The translations under genes and the position numbers were made by a program. The notes beneath the pieces are model-generated. The model made no database searches, was not told where the DNA came from, and saw nothing but the letters and a program-made list of their open reading frames with translations. DNA of 48,999 nucleotides from Desulfovibrio sp. X2 (GTDB lineage Bacteria > Desulfobacterota > Desulfovibrionia > Desulfovibrionales > Desulfovibrionaceae), in assembly GCF_000422205.1 (NCBI RefSeq), contig NZ_ATHV01000009.1, positions 1-48,999 of the forward strand. Direction: 5' to 3'. Shown piece by piece: positions 17,999 to 29,239 of this stretch. Numbering within the stretch: the first letter of the stretch is position 1; every line of letters starts with the position of its first letter.

Positions 17999-19615
17999 AT
18001 GGCGGTCCATGGGGGTTGGGGGTTGCAACGCAACGCCGAGAAGGAGCAGAGCGCGGCCTGGGATGCCGCCTCGTGGGTGCTGCTCCTGCTCATCCTCGTC
18101 CTGGTCGCATTGACGTTCAGGGATTACGGCATCTCCTGGGACGAGCAGGGCCAGAACACCTACGGCAAGCTCCTCCTCGACTACTACCTCTCCGGCTTCA
18201 AGGACGTCCGCGCCTTCTCCTTCGCCAACCTCTACTACTACGGCGGCTCCTTCGACATCGTGGCCGCCGTCCTGAACCGCTTCCTGCCCTTCGGGGAATA
18301 CGAGACGCGCCACCTGCTGGGCGGGCTCGTGGGGGTGCTCGGCTTCCTCGGCGTCTGGAAGCTCGGCCGCGAGCTCGGCGGACCGCGCACCGGCTTCATC
18401 GCCCTCATCCTGCTGGCGACCACGGCCCGCTTCTACGGCCACACCTTCACCAACCCGAAGGACATCCCCTTCGCGGTGGCCCTGATCTGGACGCTCCTCT
18501 ACCTCATCCGCAGCGTGAACGAGGTTCCGGACATACGCCTCTCCACGGCGCTGAAGCTCGGCCTGGCCTTCGGCCTGGCGCTCGGCACCCGGGTAGGCGC
18601 GGTGATCATCGCGCCGAGCTTCCTGTTGCCCTTCTTCCTGCGCATGGTCGGCAGGCTGCTGGACGGCGTGTGGCCCGCGGAGGCCTGCTGGGAGGCCATC
18701 GCCTCCCTCCTGCGCCTGATCCCGGCCGCGATCACGGCCTATCTGGTCATGATCGCCTGCTGGCCCTGGGCGGCCCAGAATCTCGCGAACCCCATCGTGG
18801 CCATGAAGATGTTCTCGCACTTCCCCTTCACGGGGAAGGTGCCCTTCGAGGGAGAGCTCATCCCGGCCATGAACCTGCCTTCGGACTACCTGCCCGATCT
18901 GCTCTTCCTCGGCCTGCCCCCGACGCTCCTGGGAGGCCTGGCCGTGGCGCTCCTGGTCGGCGGCGCGGCCCTGCTGATCAAGCGCGAGGCGCTGCTCGAG
19001 CCGAGAAGCCTCGGCATCCTGGCCGTGCTCCTGGCCGCGGCCGTGCCCATCGTCTACTTCGTGGTGGAGACCCCGCCGGCCTACAACGGCTTCCGCCACT
19101 TCCTCTTCGTCATCCCGCCCCTGGCCGTGCTCGCGGCGCTCGGGCTGAACCTGCTCCTGGAACTGCCGAGCCCCATGTCCACGCTCACCGCGCTGCTCCT
19201 GGCCGCGGGCATCGCCTGGCAGGTCTCGGTCATGGTCCGCCTGCACCCCGAGGAATACGTCTACTTCAACATCTTCGCGGGCGGTCCGGCCGGGGCCCAG
19301 GGCCGCTACGAGGTCGAGTACTGGGGCACCTCGCTGCGCGAGACGACCAAGGACATGGTCGACCTGCTGCAGCGCACCGAGGGCGTTCCGGCCACCCCGC
19401 TCAAGGTCTACGTCTGCGCCGACACGACCTCGGCCGCCTACTACTTCCCTCCCTGGCTCGTGCCCGTGCGCGACAAGAACGAGGCCGACCTGCAGGTGGC
19501 GCTCAACCAGTTCTACTGCTCCTCCCCTCCGGGCAGCCACCGCCTCGTGGAGACCAGGCGCATGGGCGCGCTGCTCTCCTACGCGGACGATCTGCGCGGC
19601 GCGAGACGCAACTAG
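17999..19615 (+). CDS. GT39-like integral membrane glycosyltransferase
   Basis: Encodes 538 residues with about 10-11 membrane spans. The first external loop has the acidic pair in DYGISWDEQGQNTYG (about residues 41-55), as expected of the GT-C catalytic site. A loop with GHTFTNPKDIPF follows near 145. The C-terminal third is a periplasmic domain. The family transfers sugars from polyprenyl-phosphate donors to lipid or protein acceptors at the outer face of the inner membrane. ATG 17999 follows AAGGAG at 17986-17991. It appears monocistronic and ends in a strong hairpin. The acceptor is unknown. Confidence 0.7.
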   Translation: MAVHGGWGLQRNAEKEQSAAWDAASWVLLLLILVLVALTFRDYGISWDEQGQNTYGKLLLDYYLSGFKDVRAFSFANLYYYGGSFDIVAAVLNRFLPFGEYETRHLLGGLVGVLGFLGVWKLGRELGGPRTGFIALILLATTARFYGHTFTNPKDIPFAVALIWTLLYLIRSVNEVPDIRLSTALKLGLAFGLALGTRVGAVIIAPSFLLPFFLRMVGRLLDGVWPAEACWEAIASLLRLIPAAITAYLVMIACWPWAAQNLANPIVAMKMFSHFPFTGKVPFEGELIPAMNLPSDYLPDLLFLGLPPTLLGGLAVALLVGGAALLIKREALLEPRSLGILAVLLAAAVPIVYFVVETPPAYNGFRHFLFVIPPLAVLAALGLNLLLELPSPMSTLTALLLAAGIAWQVSVMVRLHPEEYVYFNIFAGGPAGAQGRYEVEYWGTSLRETTKDMVDLLQRTEGVPATPLKVYVCADTTSAAYYFPPWLVPVRDKNEADLQVALNQFYCSSPPGSHRLVETRRMGALLSYADDLRGARRN

Positions 19616-19625
19616 CGACCGAGAG

Positions 19626-19671
19626 ACGCGAAGAGGGCGGGCCTACACACGAAGGCCCGCCCTCTTCGCGT
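19626..19671. terminator. Long perfect hairpin after the GT39-like gene
   Basis: A 19-bp perfect stem (19626-19644 with 19653-19671) surrounds an 8-nt loop and contains GAAGAGGGCGGGCCT and its complement. The T-run is minimal. It starts about 10 nt after the stop codon, so a terminator role is likely. Confidence 0.7.
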
Positions 19672-19806
19672 TCGGAGCCGCGTCCCCCCGTCCCGCCTCC
19701 TCGTCCCGGCGAAGCGTCTTGACCCCTTTTCACGGCGTGGTATTGCTGTCCCATGGGAGAAGGTTCCCTCTCCCCTGGCGCCGAACACACAGCAGGAGTG
19801 ACAGCC

Positions 19807-20238
19807 ATGCTTGGAGTCGAAAAACGCGTCGAGGCGATGTACGGACAGGAAGTGGGTTCCCTGGCGGAAGAGGGGAACTCGTGCGGCACTGGCTCCACCT
19901 GCCGCGGGGCCAGATGGCTGGCCGGGCTGGCCGTGGTCGTGGCCGTCATCGGACTGGCCGTGATCTCGGCCCGCAATGCCGACAGGCTGGGCACGCTCGA
20001 GACCAGGATCGCGGCCGTGGAACAGCGCGTGCCCGCGGTGGAGCAGCGCGTAGGCGGGCTCGAGGCCGTGGCCGGAGGCCTCCGCGCCCAGGCCCTGGCC
20101 GCGGCGGTGCAGGAGATGCGGAACAAGGCCTCCATGGCCGAGAGCCAGGCCGTGACCCAGGAGCAGAAGGACATCCTGAACCAGGTCCAGACGCTGCTGC
20201 AAAAGCTCGATACCGGAGCCAAGGCCCCGGCCCAATAG
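19807..20238 (+). CDS. Unknown small membrane protein with coiled coil
   Basis: Encodes 143 residues; I do not recognise the family. About 36 hydrophilic residues that include two cysteines (CGTGSTC) precede one membrane span (about 38-57, ARWLAGLAVVVAVIGLAVIS). A coiled-coil stretch follows (LETRIAAVEQRVPAVEQRVGGLE), then a glutamine-rich helical tail. ATG 19807 follows AGGAG at 19794-19798 with 8-nt spacing; an ATG at 19753 in frame has no such signal. It stands alone between two terminators. General form suggests an inner-membrane scaffold or secretion-associated protein, but nothing specific can be claimed. Confidence 0.7.
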   Translation: MLGVEKRVEAMYGQEVGSLAEEGNSCGTGSTCRGARWLAGLAVVVAVIGLAVISARNADRLGTLETRIAAVEQRVPAVEQRVGGLEAVAGGLRAQALAAAVQEMRNKASMAESQAVTQEQKDILNQVQTLLQKLDTGAKAPAQ

Positions 20239-20270
20239 CCTTTCCGGAATGTCCGCAAGCGCTCGGGCGC

Positions 20271-20302
20271 AAAAAAAGGGGGACCCTCGCGGGTCCCCCT
20301 TT
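20271..20302. terminator. Bidirectional terminator between the unknown gene and metK
   Basis: AAAGGGGGACCC (20275-20286), loop TCGC, GGGTCCCCCTTT (20291-20302). On the minus strand the stem is followed by seven T (complement of 20271-20277), a full terminator for metK. On the plus strand the tail is only TTT. Confidence 0.85.
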
Positions 20303-20323
20303 GCGTGTCTTTTGTCGTTGCGG

Positions 20324-21493
20324 CTAGATCTTGCAGGCCGTGCGCAGGTCGGCCGCGGCGTCGGTCTTCTCCCAGGTGAACTCCGGGAGCTCGCGGCCGA
20401 AGTGGCCGTAGTTGGTGGTCTTGGAGTAGATGGGGCGGCGCAGGTCGAGGCGCTGCGAGATGAAGTACGGGCGCAGGTCGAAGACCTCGCGCACGGCCTT
20501 GGTCAGGGTCTCGTCGCAGACCTGGCCGGTGCCGTAGGAGGTGGCCAGCACGGAGACGGGCTCGGCCACGCCGATGCAGTACGCGATCTGGACCTCGCAC
20601 TTCTCGGCCAGGCCCGCGGCCACGATGTTCTTGGCCACGTAGCGGGCCATGTAGGCGCCGGAGCGGTCCACCTTGGAGGGATCCTTGCCGGAGAACGCGC
20701 CGCCGCCGTGGGCGCCCGCGCCGCCGTAGGTGTCCTGGATGATCTTGCGGCCGGTCAGGCCGCAGTCGCCCATGGGGCCGCCGATGACGAAGCGGCCGGT
20801 GGTGTTGATGAAGATCTTGGTGTCCTTGTCCAGCAGCTCCTCGGGCAGGGTCTTCATGATGACCTCGCCGCGGATGGCGTCGCACAGGTCCTGGTAGCCC
20901 ACGGTCGGGGTGTGCTGGGCCGAGACGACCACGTTATCGATGCGCGCGATCTTGCCGTCCACGTACTCGATGGCCACCTGGGTCTTGCCGTCGGGGCGCA
21001 GGAAGTCGAGGATGCCCTCCTTGCGCACGTAGGTCAGGCGGCGGGAGAGCTTGTGCGCCCAGTAGATCGGGGCGGGCATGAGCGTATCGGTCTCGTTGGT
21101 GGCGAAGCCGAACATCATGCCCTGGTCGCCCGCGCCCTGCTCCTCGGGCTTCTGGCGGTTCACGCCCTGGGCGATGTCCGGGGACTGCTTGTCCACCGAG
21201 GACATGACCGCGCAGGTCTCCCAGTCGAAGCCCATGTCCGAGCTGTTGTAGCCGATCTCCTTGATCGTGGAGCGCACGATCTCGGGGAAGTGGGCGTAGG
21301 CGGAGGTGGTGATCTCGCCCGCGATGAAGGCCATGCCCGTGGTCACCAGGGTCTCGCAGGCCACCCGGCACTCGGGGTCCTGGGCCATGATGGCGTCGAG
21401 CACGCCGTCGGAGATGGCGTCTGCGACCTTGTCGGGATGGCCCTCGGTCACGGACTCGGACGTGAAGAGGTACTTGCCCTGGCACTGGATCAT
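20324..21493 (-). CDS. metK: S-adenosylmethionine synthetase
   Basis: Encodes 389 residues and makes SAM from methionine and ATP. Signature motifs are present: [17 protein letters not shown] (residues 9-25), [12 protein letters not shown] (about 121-132) and [19 protein letters not shown] (about 265-283). The start ATG at 21493 follows AAGGAGG on the minus strand with 8 nt between. It is the last gene of the minus-strand group with panD, whose stop is 61 nt upstream. The short gap leaves no room for a SAM riboswitch and none was seen. Confidence 0.95.
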   Translation of the reverse strand: MIQCQGKYLFTSESVTEGHPDKVADAISDGVLDAIMAQDPECRVACETLVTTGMAFIAGEITTSAYAHFPEIVRSTIKEIGYNSSDMGFDWETCAVMSSVDKQSPDIAQGVNRQKPEEQGAGDQGMMFGFATNETDTLMPAPIYWAHKLSRRLTYVRKEGILDFLRPDGKTQVAIEYVDGKIARIDNVVVSAQHTPTVGYQDLCDAIRGEVIMKTLPEELLDKDTKIFINTTGRFVIGGPMGDCGLTGRKIIQDTYGGAGAHGGGAFSGKDPSKVDRSGAYMARYVAKNIVAAGLAEKCEVQIAYCIGVAEPVSVLATSYGTGQVCDETLTKAVREVFDLRPYFISQRLDLRRPIYSKTTNYGHFGRELPEFTWEKTDAAADLRTACKI

Positions 21494-21554
21494 GAAGGAT
21501 GCCTCCTTGGCGTGAGTATGGCCGGTTCGGGGCCGCTGGCGGTGGGCGCCACGG

Positions 21555-21905
21555 TCATTTCGTCCCGACGACGGCGTTGTCCTGGCCCAGGAGCACGACG
21601 CGGGGCTTGTGGCCCGCGATCTCGCCCTCGTCAAGCCAGACGAAGCTGCAGATGATGATCTTGTCCCCGGGGGCGGCGAGCCTGGCCGCCGCGCCGTTGA
21701 GGCAGATCTGCCCGGGCTCGCCCGGGATGGCGTAGGTGGTCAGACGGGCCCCGTTGTTCACGTCGTACACGTCCACCTGCTCGTTCGGCAAGATGTCCGC
21801 GGCGCGCAGAAGCTCGGGGTCGATGGAAATGCTTCCCTCGTACTCGATGTCACAGCCGGTGAGGGTCGCGCGATGAAGCTTGGAGCGGAGAAAACAGCGT
21901 TTCAT
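21555..21905 (-). CDS. panD: Aspartate 1-decarboxylase proenzyme
   Basis: Encodes 116 residues. It forms beta-alanine from aspartate for pantothenate synthesis. The self-cleavage site EYEGSISID places the scissile bond between Gly24 and Ser25, which becomes the pyruvoyl group. The C-terminal half has the usual [19 protein letters not shown]. It starts 9 nt after panC, giving a panC-panD unit that supplies both substrates of the pantothenate-forming reaction except pantoate. Confidence 0.95.
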   Translation of the reverse strand: MKRCFLRSKLHRATLTGCDIEYEGSISIDPELLRAADILPNEQVDVYDVNNGARLTTYAIPGEPGQICLNGAAARLAAPGDKIIICSFVWLDEGEIAGHKPRVVLLGQDNAVVGTK

Positions 21906-21914
21906 GTCTCGTGT

Positions 21915-22766
21915 TCAACCATTGAGCAGAATATTGTCGATGAGCCTGGCCTTGCCGAGATAGACGGCCACGGCGAGCACGGCCCCCTCCTCGCCGATGC
22001 GGGCGAGCGGGGTCATGGTCTCGGGGTGGACGATCTCCACGTAGTCCGCGCGGCCGAGGGGGATGTGCTCGGCGTAGTGCGCGCGCACGCGCCCGGCGAT
22101 CGTCGCCGCGTCGCGTTCTCCGGCATGCACCAGGTCCCGGGCCAGACGCAGCCCCTCGAAGATTCGGGGTGCCTGCGCCCGTTCAACCGGAGTCAGATAG
22201 ACATTTCTCGAACTCATGGCAAGGCCGTCGGCCTCGCGCACGATCGCATGTCCCGCGATCTCGACCGGAATGAAGAGGGCCCGGACCAGGGCCCGGATCA
22301 CGGCCAGCTGCTGGCGGTCCTTCTCGCCGAACACGGCGAGCGCGGGCATGGCCAGCATGAGCAGCTTCGTGACCACCGTGGCCACGCCGCGGAAATGCAC
22401 GGGCCTTGTCACGCCGCAAAGGCCGGCGGCCACCTCGGGCACCTCCACCCAGACGTCCGAGCTCCCGGGATACATGCTTGCCGGCTCCGGGCAGAAGAGG
22501 ACGTCCGCGCCATGCTCCTCGGCCAGGGCCGCGTCGCGCTCGAGGTCGCGCGGATAGGCTTCCAGGTCCTCGCCCGGCCCGAACTGCGAAGGGTTGACGA
22601 ACAGGGAGACGACCAGCCTGTCGCTTTTTGCGCGGGCCTCGTCCATGAGGCTCGCGTGCCCCTTGTGGAGATAGCCCATGGTCGGCACGAGGCCGACGCG
22701 GATGCCTTCGGCCCGCCACTGCCAGCAGATCTCCTGCAGCCTGGACGGGTCCTTGATGATTTCCAT
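21915..22766 (-). CDS. panC: Pantothenate synthetase
   Basis: Encodes 283 residues and condenses pantoate with beta-alanine using ATP. The nucleotide-binding motif PTMGYLHKGH is at 28-37, with SLFVNPSQFGPGEDL, VFGEKDRQQLAVIR and AMSSRNVYLTP later, all typical. I chose ATG 22766, preceded by AGGAGG on the minus strand, over the ATG at 22799 because the protein family begins at the MEIIKDP position. The gap of 141 nt to truA holds no recognised feature. Confidence 0.95.
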   Translation of the reverse strand: MEIIKDPSRLQEICWQWRAEGIRVGLVPTMGYLHKGHASLMDEARAKSDRLVVSLFVNPSQFGPGEDLEAYPRDLERDAALAEEHGADVLFCPEPASMYPGSSDVWVEVPEVAAGLCGVTRPVHFRGVATVVTKLLMLAMPALAVFGEKDRQQLAVIRALVRALFIPVEIAGHAIVREADGLAMSSRNVYLTPVERAQAPRIFEGLRLARDLVHAGERDAATIAGRVRAHYAEHIPLGRADYVEIVHPETMTPLARIGEEGAVLAVAVYLGKARLIDNILLNG

Positions 22767-22907
22767 ATATGCTTCGCCTCCTGCGGTCAGCCACTGCATA
22801 GTGAATGGACCGGGCAGTGTAAAGCGCGCGCGGGCAATGGTGCGGACGATACTGTGCCGATGCGGTGACGATGTTGCGGCGGATGCGGCGAGGGGCGTTC
22901 CCGCGCC

Positions 22908-23786
22908 TCAGCATTTCCGCGCCCCGTCCTCCCCGCCGTCCGCATCTTCGGTCGTATCTTCGGCGGCATGCTCGGCCGCATGCCTGTCCTTGCGCCTGTC
23001 GCGGCCCAGGCCGTCCTCGCCGTAGTCCACCCGCTCGAGCGTCAGCCCCGTGGGCGGGGCCGTCTCGGGCGCGCAGGTGCGGTCGCGCGCCTCGAGTATC
23101 CCCCGGACGTCCGCGAGGGAGAGCCTGCCCTTGGCCGCGAGCACGAGGCAGCCGGTGAGGTTGCGCACCATCTGCTTGAGGAAGCCGTCCGCCGTGAAGC
23201 GCAGGACGATCTCGCCGGGAAGCCCGGGCAGGAGCGGCGGGCACTCGCTGACCTCGATGCGCGAGAGGCGGCGCACGGTGCAGGCCACGGGCGTGCCCCG
23301 GTTCATGAAGCTCGCGAAGTCGTGGCGGCCTTCGAGCAGGGCGGCCGCCTCGCGCAGCCGGGCGACGTCGAGCGGCCCGCACTTCCAGACGAAGGGCAGG
23401 CGCTGCGGCAGGCAGAAGGAGCGCTCGGGCCAGAGCGCGTAGGTGTAGCTCTTGCCCAGGGCGCAGAACTGGGCGTCGAAGGAGTCGGGCACCACGCGCG
23501 CGTCGAGCACGTTCACGGTCCGGGGCAGCTGGGAGTTGAGGGCCAGGCGCCAGTCCACGTGGAGCCTGCTCCCGGGCACGTCGGCGTGGGCGGTCTGCCC
23601 CAGGGCGTGCACCCCGGCGTCGGTGCGGCCCGCGCCCTTGCAGCGTATCCGCTCGTCGCACACGCGGGAGAGCGCGGCCTCGAGCGCGTCCTGCACGGTA
23701 TGCCCGCCGGGCTGGCTCTGCCAGCCCATGAATGCGGTGCCCACGTAGGCCAGGGTCAGTTTGAGACGCGGCATGGGCGAAGCCAT
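22908..23786 (-). CDS. truA: tRNA pseudouridine(38-40) synthase
   Basis: Encodes 292 residues. The catalytic aspartate is Asp56 in GAGRTDAGVHA. LAYVGTAFMGWQSQP near the start and RFTADGFLKQMVRNLTG at about 198-214 are family hallmarks. The last 35 residues (GRDRRKDRHAAEHAAEDTTED and on) form a charged low-complexity tail beyond the usual end. The start is unusual: ATG 23786 lies 8 nt after a terminator-like hairpin and has no Shine-Dalgarno sequence; ATG 23774 is an alternative. Expression may depend on read-through from the upstream flagellar genes. Confidence 0.9.
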   Translation of the reverse strand: MASPMPRLKLTLAYVGTAFMGWQSQPGGHTVQDALEAALSRVCDERIRCKGAGRTDAGVHALGQTAHADVPGSRLHVDWRLALNSQLPRTVNVLDARVVPDSFDAQFCALGKSYTYALWPERSFCLPQRLPFVWKCGPLDVARLREAAALLEGRHDFASFMNRGTPVACTVRRLSRIEVSECPPLLPGLPGEIVLRFTADGFLKQMVRNLTGCLVLAAKGRLSLADVRGILEARDRTCAPETAPPTGLTLERVDYGEDGLGRDRRKDRHAAEHAAEDTTEDADGGEDGARKC

Positions 23787-23794
23787 AAACGAAA

Positions 23795-23822
23795 CGGGGC
23801 CGGGGGAAAACCCCCGGCCCCG
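23795..23822 (-). terminator. Terminator-like hairpin between the motE-like gene and truA
   Basis: CGGGGCCGGGGG and CCCCCGGCCCCG form a perfect 12-bp stem around a 4-nt loop. On the minus strand it is followed by TTTCGTTT and immediately by the truA ATG. It starts 9 nt after the upstream stop codon. It may terminate the flagellar transcript or attenuate truA. Confidence 0.7.
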
Positions 23823-23831
23823 CCGGGCGGC

Positions 23832-24542
23832 TCAGTTGCTGAAGGGCATCTGCATCTTGGTCAGGGCCTCGGAGAGCTTGGCGGCCTGGTCGGGCGGCAC
23901 GTAGTTCAGTATCTCGCCCGCCTGGCGGCCGCGCATGCCCGCCAGTATCTTGACGGCGGTCTTCTCGTCGAGCTTGCCCAGGGCCTGGGCCGCGTTCTGG
24001 GCCTTCATGTTGGAGTAGACGTCCACGAGGTGGTGGAACTTCTCGTCCTTCACCGCCTTGGCCTCCTCCAGCATGCTCTTGATCCGGCTCTCGATCTGGG
24101 AAAGCTTCTCGAGCTTGGCGTTGACGTCCTGCTCCATGATGCGCAGGGACTGCTCGCGGCGGTTCAGCTCCTCCTGCTTCTTCATGAGCACGTCCCAGTC
24201 CGGGGGCGTCTGGGCCTTGTCGGCCGCCTTGGCGCCCTGGGCCGGGGCGGCCTGGGGCTGCGCCGCGGGCTGGGCCGGGGCCGCCTGCTGCGCGGCCGGG
24301 GGCGTCTGGGCCTGGGCCGGGGAGGCGGCCTGGGCCTCCTTCACGCCGGCCACGCCCGCGCCGAGCTCCGGAATGGGCAGGGGAAAGAGGTTGACCCCCG
24401 TGAGCATGGCCCCGATGACCACGAGCTTGATCACGGCCAGGGCGAGAAGGCCCTTGAGGAGCCTAGATATTCTGGTGCCCGAAGAGGATCGTGCTGACCT
24501 CGTCGTAGCTTTTCTGCTCGAGGGCCTGGGCTTCCTTGGCAT
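23832..24542 (-). CDS. MotE-like flagellar protein with MgtE-type N domain
   Basis: Encodes about 236 residues. It has a basic N terminus, one membrane span (LLKGLLALAVIKLVVIGAML, near 30-55), an Ala/Pro/Gln-rich linker, a coiled coil (KKQEELNRREQSLRIMEQD), and a C-terminal helical domain (LDEKTAVKILAGMRGRQAGEILNYV) of the MgtE_N type. This order is that of MotE, a chaperone for the stator protein MotC in other bacteria. The start at 24542 overlaps fliJ by 80 nt; no ATG lies closer to the membrane span, so a non-ATG start is also possible. It is encoded directly downstream of fliJ. Confidence 0.7.
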   Translation of the reverse strand: MPRKPRPSSRKATTRSARSSSGTRISRLLKGLLALAVIKLVVIGAMLTGVNLFPLPIPELGAGVAGVKEAQAASPAQAQTPPAAQQAAPAQPAAQPQAAPAQGAKAADKAQTPPDWDVLMKKQEELNRREQSLRIMEQDVNAKLEKLSQIESRIKSMLEEAKAVKDEKFHHLVDVYSNMKAQNAAQALGKLDEKTAVKILAGMRGRQAGEILNYVPPDQAAKLSEALTKMQMPFSN

Positions 24543-24906
24543 GTCGCACCGCCTGCTGTTCCTTGAGTTTGTCCAGGAGCTTGCGTTCCTTGGCCCGGGT
24601 GACCAGCTCGGCCCGGGCCCGCTCCACTTCGCTCTCGAAATTCCTGATTCGGCCCTGCACGCGCTCCATGTCAAGCTTCAGACGCTCGCGGAAGCGGCGC
24701 CAGAGCCAGAGGTCCGCGGCGGAGAGGGACTTCACGGCCGCAAAGGCCTTCTCCTTCTCCTCGCGCTCGCGCAGCAGGGAGTCGAGCGCCCGCCGCTCGG
24801 CGTCCAGGCGTTCCTTGGCCTTGGCCAGGGCCATCTTGGCCTGGTCCTCGGCCTGGCGCCTGAATTCCAGCACCTTTTCGAGCTTGAAGCGGAAGGGTTT
24901 GCTCAT
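24463..24906 (-). CDS. fliJ: Flagellar export chaperone FliJ
   Basis: Encodes 147 residues, almost entirely an antiparallel coiled coil. It starts MSKPFRFKLEKVLEFRRQAE, the usual FliJ opening, and ends near LFGHQNI. FliJ links the FliI ATPase to the export gate. Its usual neighbour fliI is not in the window; the next gene upstream is divergent. FliJ-like proteins have low sequence conservation, and the call rests on the opening, length, coiled coil and the adjacent motE-like gene. Confidence 0.8.
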   Translation of the reverse strand: MSKPFRFKLEKVLEFRRQAEDQAKMALAKAKERLDAERRALDSLLREREEKEKAFAAVKSLSAADLWLWRRFRERLKLDMERVQGRIRNFESEVERARAELVTRAKERKLLDKLKEQQAVRHAKEAQALEQKSYDEVSTILFGHQNI

Positions 24907-24972
24907 CGTCTCCGACTCTCGTCTGGCCCGTGAAATAGCAACAAGCGTGCCGCCCCGGACGCTTCGTCCGCA

Positions 24973-25000
24973 TTGATTCCCATGGCGGTCCGGGTATATG
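24973..25000 (+). promoter_or_regulatory. Candidate promoter of the hybrid kinase gene
   Basis: TTGATT (24973-24978), a 16-nt spacer, TATATG (24995-25000). It would start transcription near 25007, just before ATG 25015, and so favours that start over ATG 24982. Confidence 0.4.
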
Positions 25001-25014
25001 TTTTCTCCAACACC

Positions 25015-27942
<2,928 letters not shown>

Positions 27943-27972
27943 GCCGAGCTCCCGTCTCCCCGGGGAAAGAAT

Positions 27973-28710
27973 TCAGTTGAGCAGGCACCAGGCGAGCCAG
28001 GCCGAGAGCTCGCCCCAGATCACCGCGCTGCCGAGGAAGTCGCCGTTCAGGCCGCCCTGCCGTCCGGCCAGGCGGCGCAGCATGGCCGCGCCGAGCGCCG
28101 CCAGGCCGAAGGCCGCGCCGAGCACGGCGGGCGGGCACAGCCAGAGCCCGAGCACCAGGGTCTGGCCCGCGGCGAAGAGCAGCGGCCCCGTCCCCGCGCC
28201 CGAGAGCACCAGCCCCCCGAGCCCGGGACGCTTGAGCCCGCGGCCCACGTGAGCCAGCCCCACGGCCAGGAAGCGGCCGAGCACGAAGCCGAAGAGCGCG
28301 GGCCCCAGGGCACGCGCGCCCAGCAGCCCGGCCAGGGCCGCGGCCTGCGCGAGCATGGCCAGCACGCAGCCCATGACCGCGAAGGCCCCGCAGCGGCTGT
28401 CCTTCATTATCTCCCAGAAACGTTCGCCCCGCGCGCCCGAGCCCCAGGCGTCGGCCACGTCCGAGAGGCCGTCCCAGTGCAGCCCCCGCGTGACCCAGAT
28501 GGAGAGGGCCACGGTGCACACGGCCAGAAGCGCCGGGTGCAGGGCGAAGAGGCCGAGCCGGGCGGGCAGCAGCGCCGCCGCGCCCACCACCAGACCGGCC
28601 AGGGGATAGACCTTGAGGCTTGCGGCCAGGGCCTCGGCCGTCTCCGCCCGGGCGGGCGCGAGGCGGCTCAGGAAGGCCAGGGCCACGCGCAGGTCGCGTG
28701 CGAGTCCCAT
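27973..28710 (-). CDS. cobS: Adenosylcobinamide-GDP ribazoletransferase
   Basis: Encodes 245 residues, a polytopic membrane enzyme that joins alpha-ribazole to adenosylcobinamide-GDP in cobalamin synthesis. The signature WVTRGLHWDGLSDVADAWGSGARGERFWEIMKDSRCGAFAV, broken here by family variation, holds the conserved acidic and Asp-Ser-Arg residues at about 72-112. ATG 28710 follows GGGAGGAG with a 4-nt spacer. It starts one base after the stop of the small membrane protein gene, as the last gene of a five-gene minus-strand run. No other cob gene is in the window. Confidence 0.9.
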   Translation of the reverse strand: MGLARDLRVALAFLSRLAPARAETAEALAASLKVYPLAGLVVGAAALLPARLGLFALHPALLAVCTVALSIWVTRGLHWDGLSDVADAWGSGARGERFWEIMKDSRCGAFAVMGCVLAMLAQAAALAGLLGARALGPALFGFVLGRFLAVGLAHVGRGLKRPGLGGLVLSGAGTGPLLFAAGQTLVLGLWLCPPAVLGAAFGLAALGAAMLRRLAGRQGGLNGDFLGSAVIWGELSAWLAWCLLN

Positions 28711-28711
28711 G

Positions 28712-29239
28712 CTACTCCTCCCCTCCCCGGGCCTTCGCGCCCGAGCGTCTTCCGCCTCCCTTGCCGCCGCCCCCCTTGCCGCCCCTGCCGCGCGCGGAGC
28801 CGGATTTGGCGCCCGATTTCGCACCGGACCGGCGGCCGCGCGCCGGGCGGGCGGGCGCGAGCCCGGCGCCGCCGAACAGGGGGCCGAGGACCAGGGCCAG
28901 GGGCACCAGGGGCCAGAGCCTGCCGGAGAGGATGTTCCAGTCGGCCATGAGCTGGTCCCAGGGCATGCCGAGCATGCGGCCGAGCACGATCTCCGTGGCC
29001 ACGGTGGCCACGGCCCAGCAGAGCCCGAGGGCCAGCCGCCCGCCGAGGTCGGAGGGGCCGCTGCGGCGCACGAAGGCGCGCGCGAGGAAGAAGAGGAGCA
29101 CGGCCAGAAGCACGCTGTGGACCTGGCGCGCCGCGTCCGCGCCCAAAAAGCGCGCGGTCAGCACCTGGCGCACCATGCCGTTGCTCACGGCCAGGGTGAG
29201 CATCAGGACCCAGAAGAGGGCCGCCTTGAGGGCGAGCAT
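28712..29239 (-). CDS. Unknown membrane protein with basic Gly/Ser/Lys-rich tail
   Basis: Encodes 175 residues; the family is not recognised. Four membrane spans fill residues 5-130 (ALFWVLMLTLAVSNGMVRQVL; VLLAVLLFFLARAFV; LALGLCWAVATVATEIVL; LWPLVPLALVLGPLF). The last 45 residues are a low-complexity basic tail (GRRSGAKSGAKSGSARGRGG and on). The start overlaps the stop of the SAM-hydrolysing enzyme as TGATG, and cobS begins right after its stop, so the three are translationally linked. Localisation to the inner membrane is clear; the function is not. Confidence 0.75.
   Translation of the reverse strand: MLALKAALFWVLMLTLAVSNGMVRQVLTARFLGADAARQVHSVLLAVLLFFLARAFVRRSGPSDLGGRLALGLCWAVATVATEIVLGRMLGMPWDQLMADWNILSGRLWPLVPLALVLGPLFGGAGLAPARPARGRRSGAKSGAKSGSARGRGGKGGGGKGGGRRSGAKARGGEE

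Noticed and set aside
21494-21554. SAM riboswitch before metK
   Set aside because: Only 61 nt separate panD and metK, and no SAM-type fold or anti-terminator is seen.
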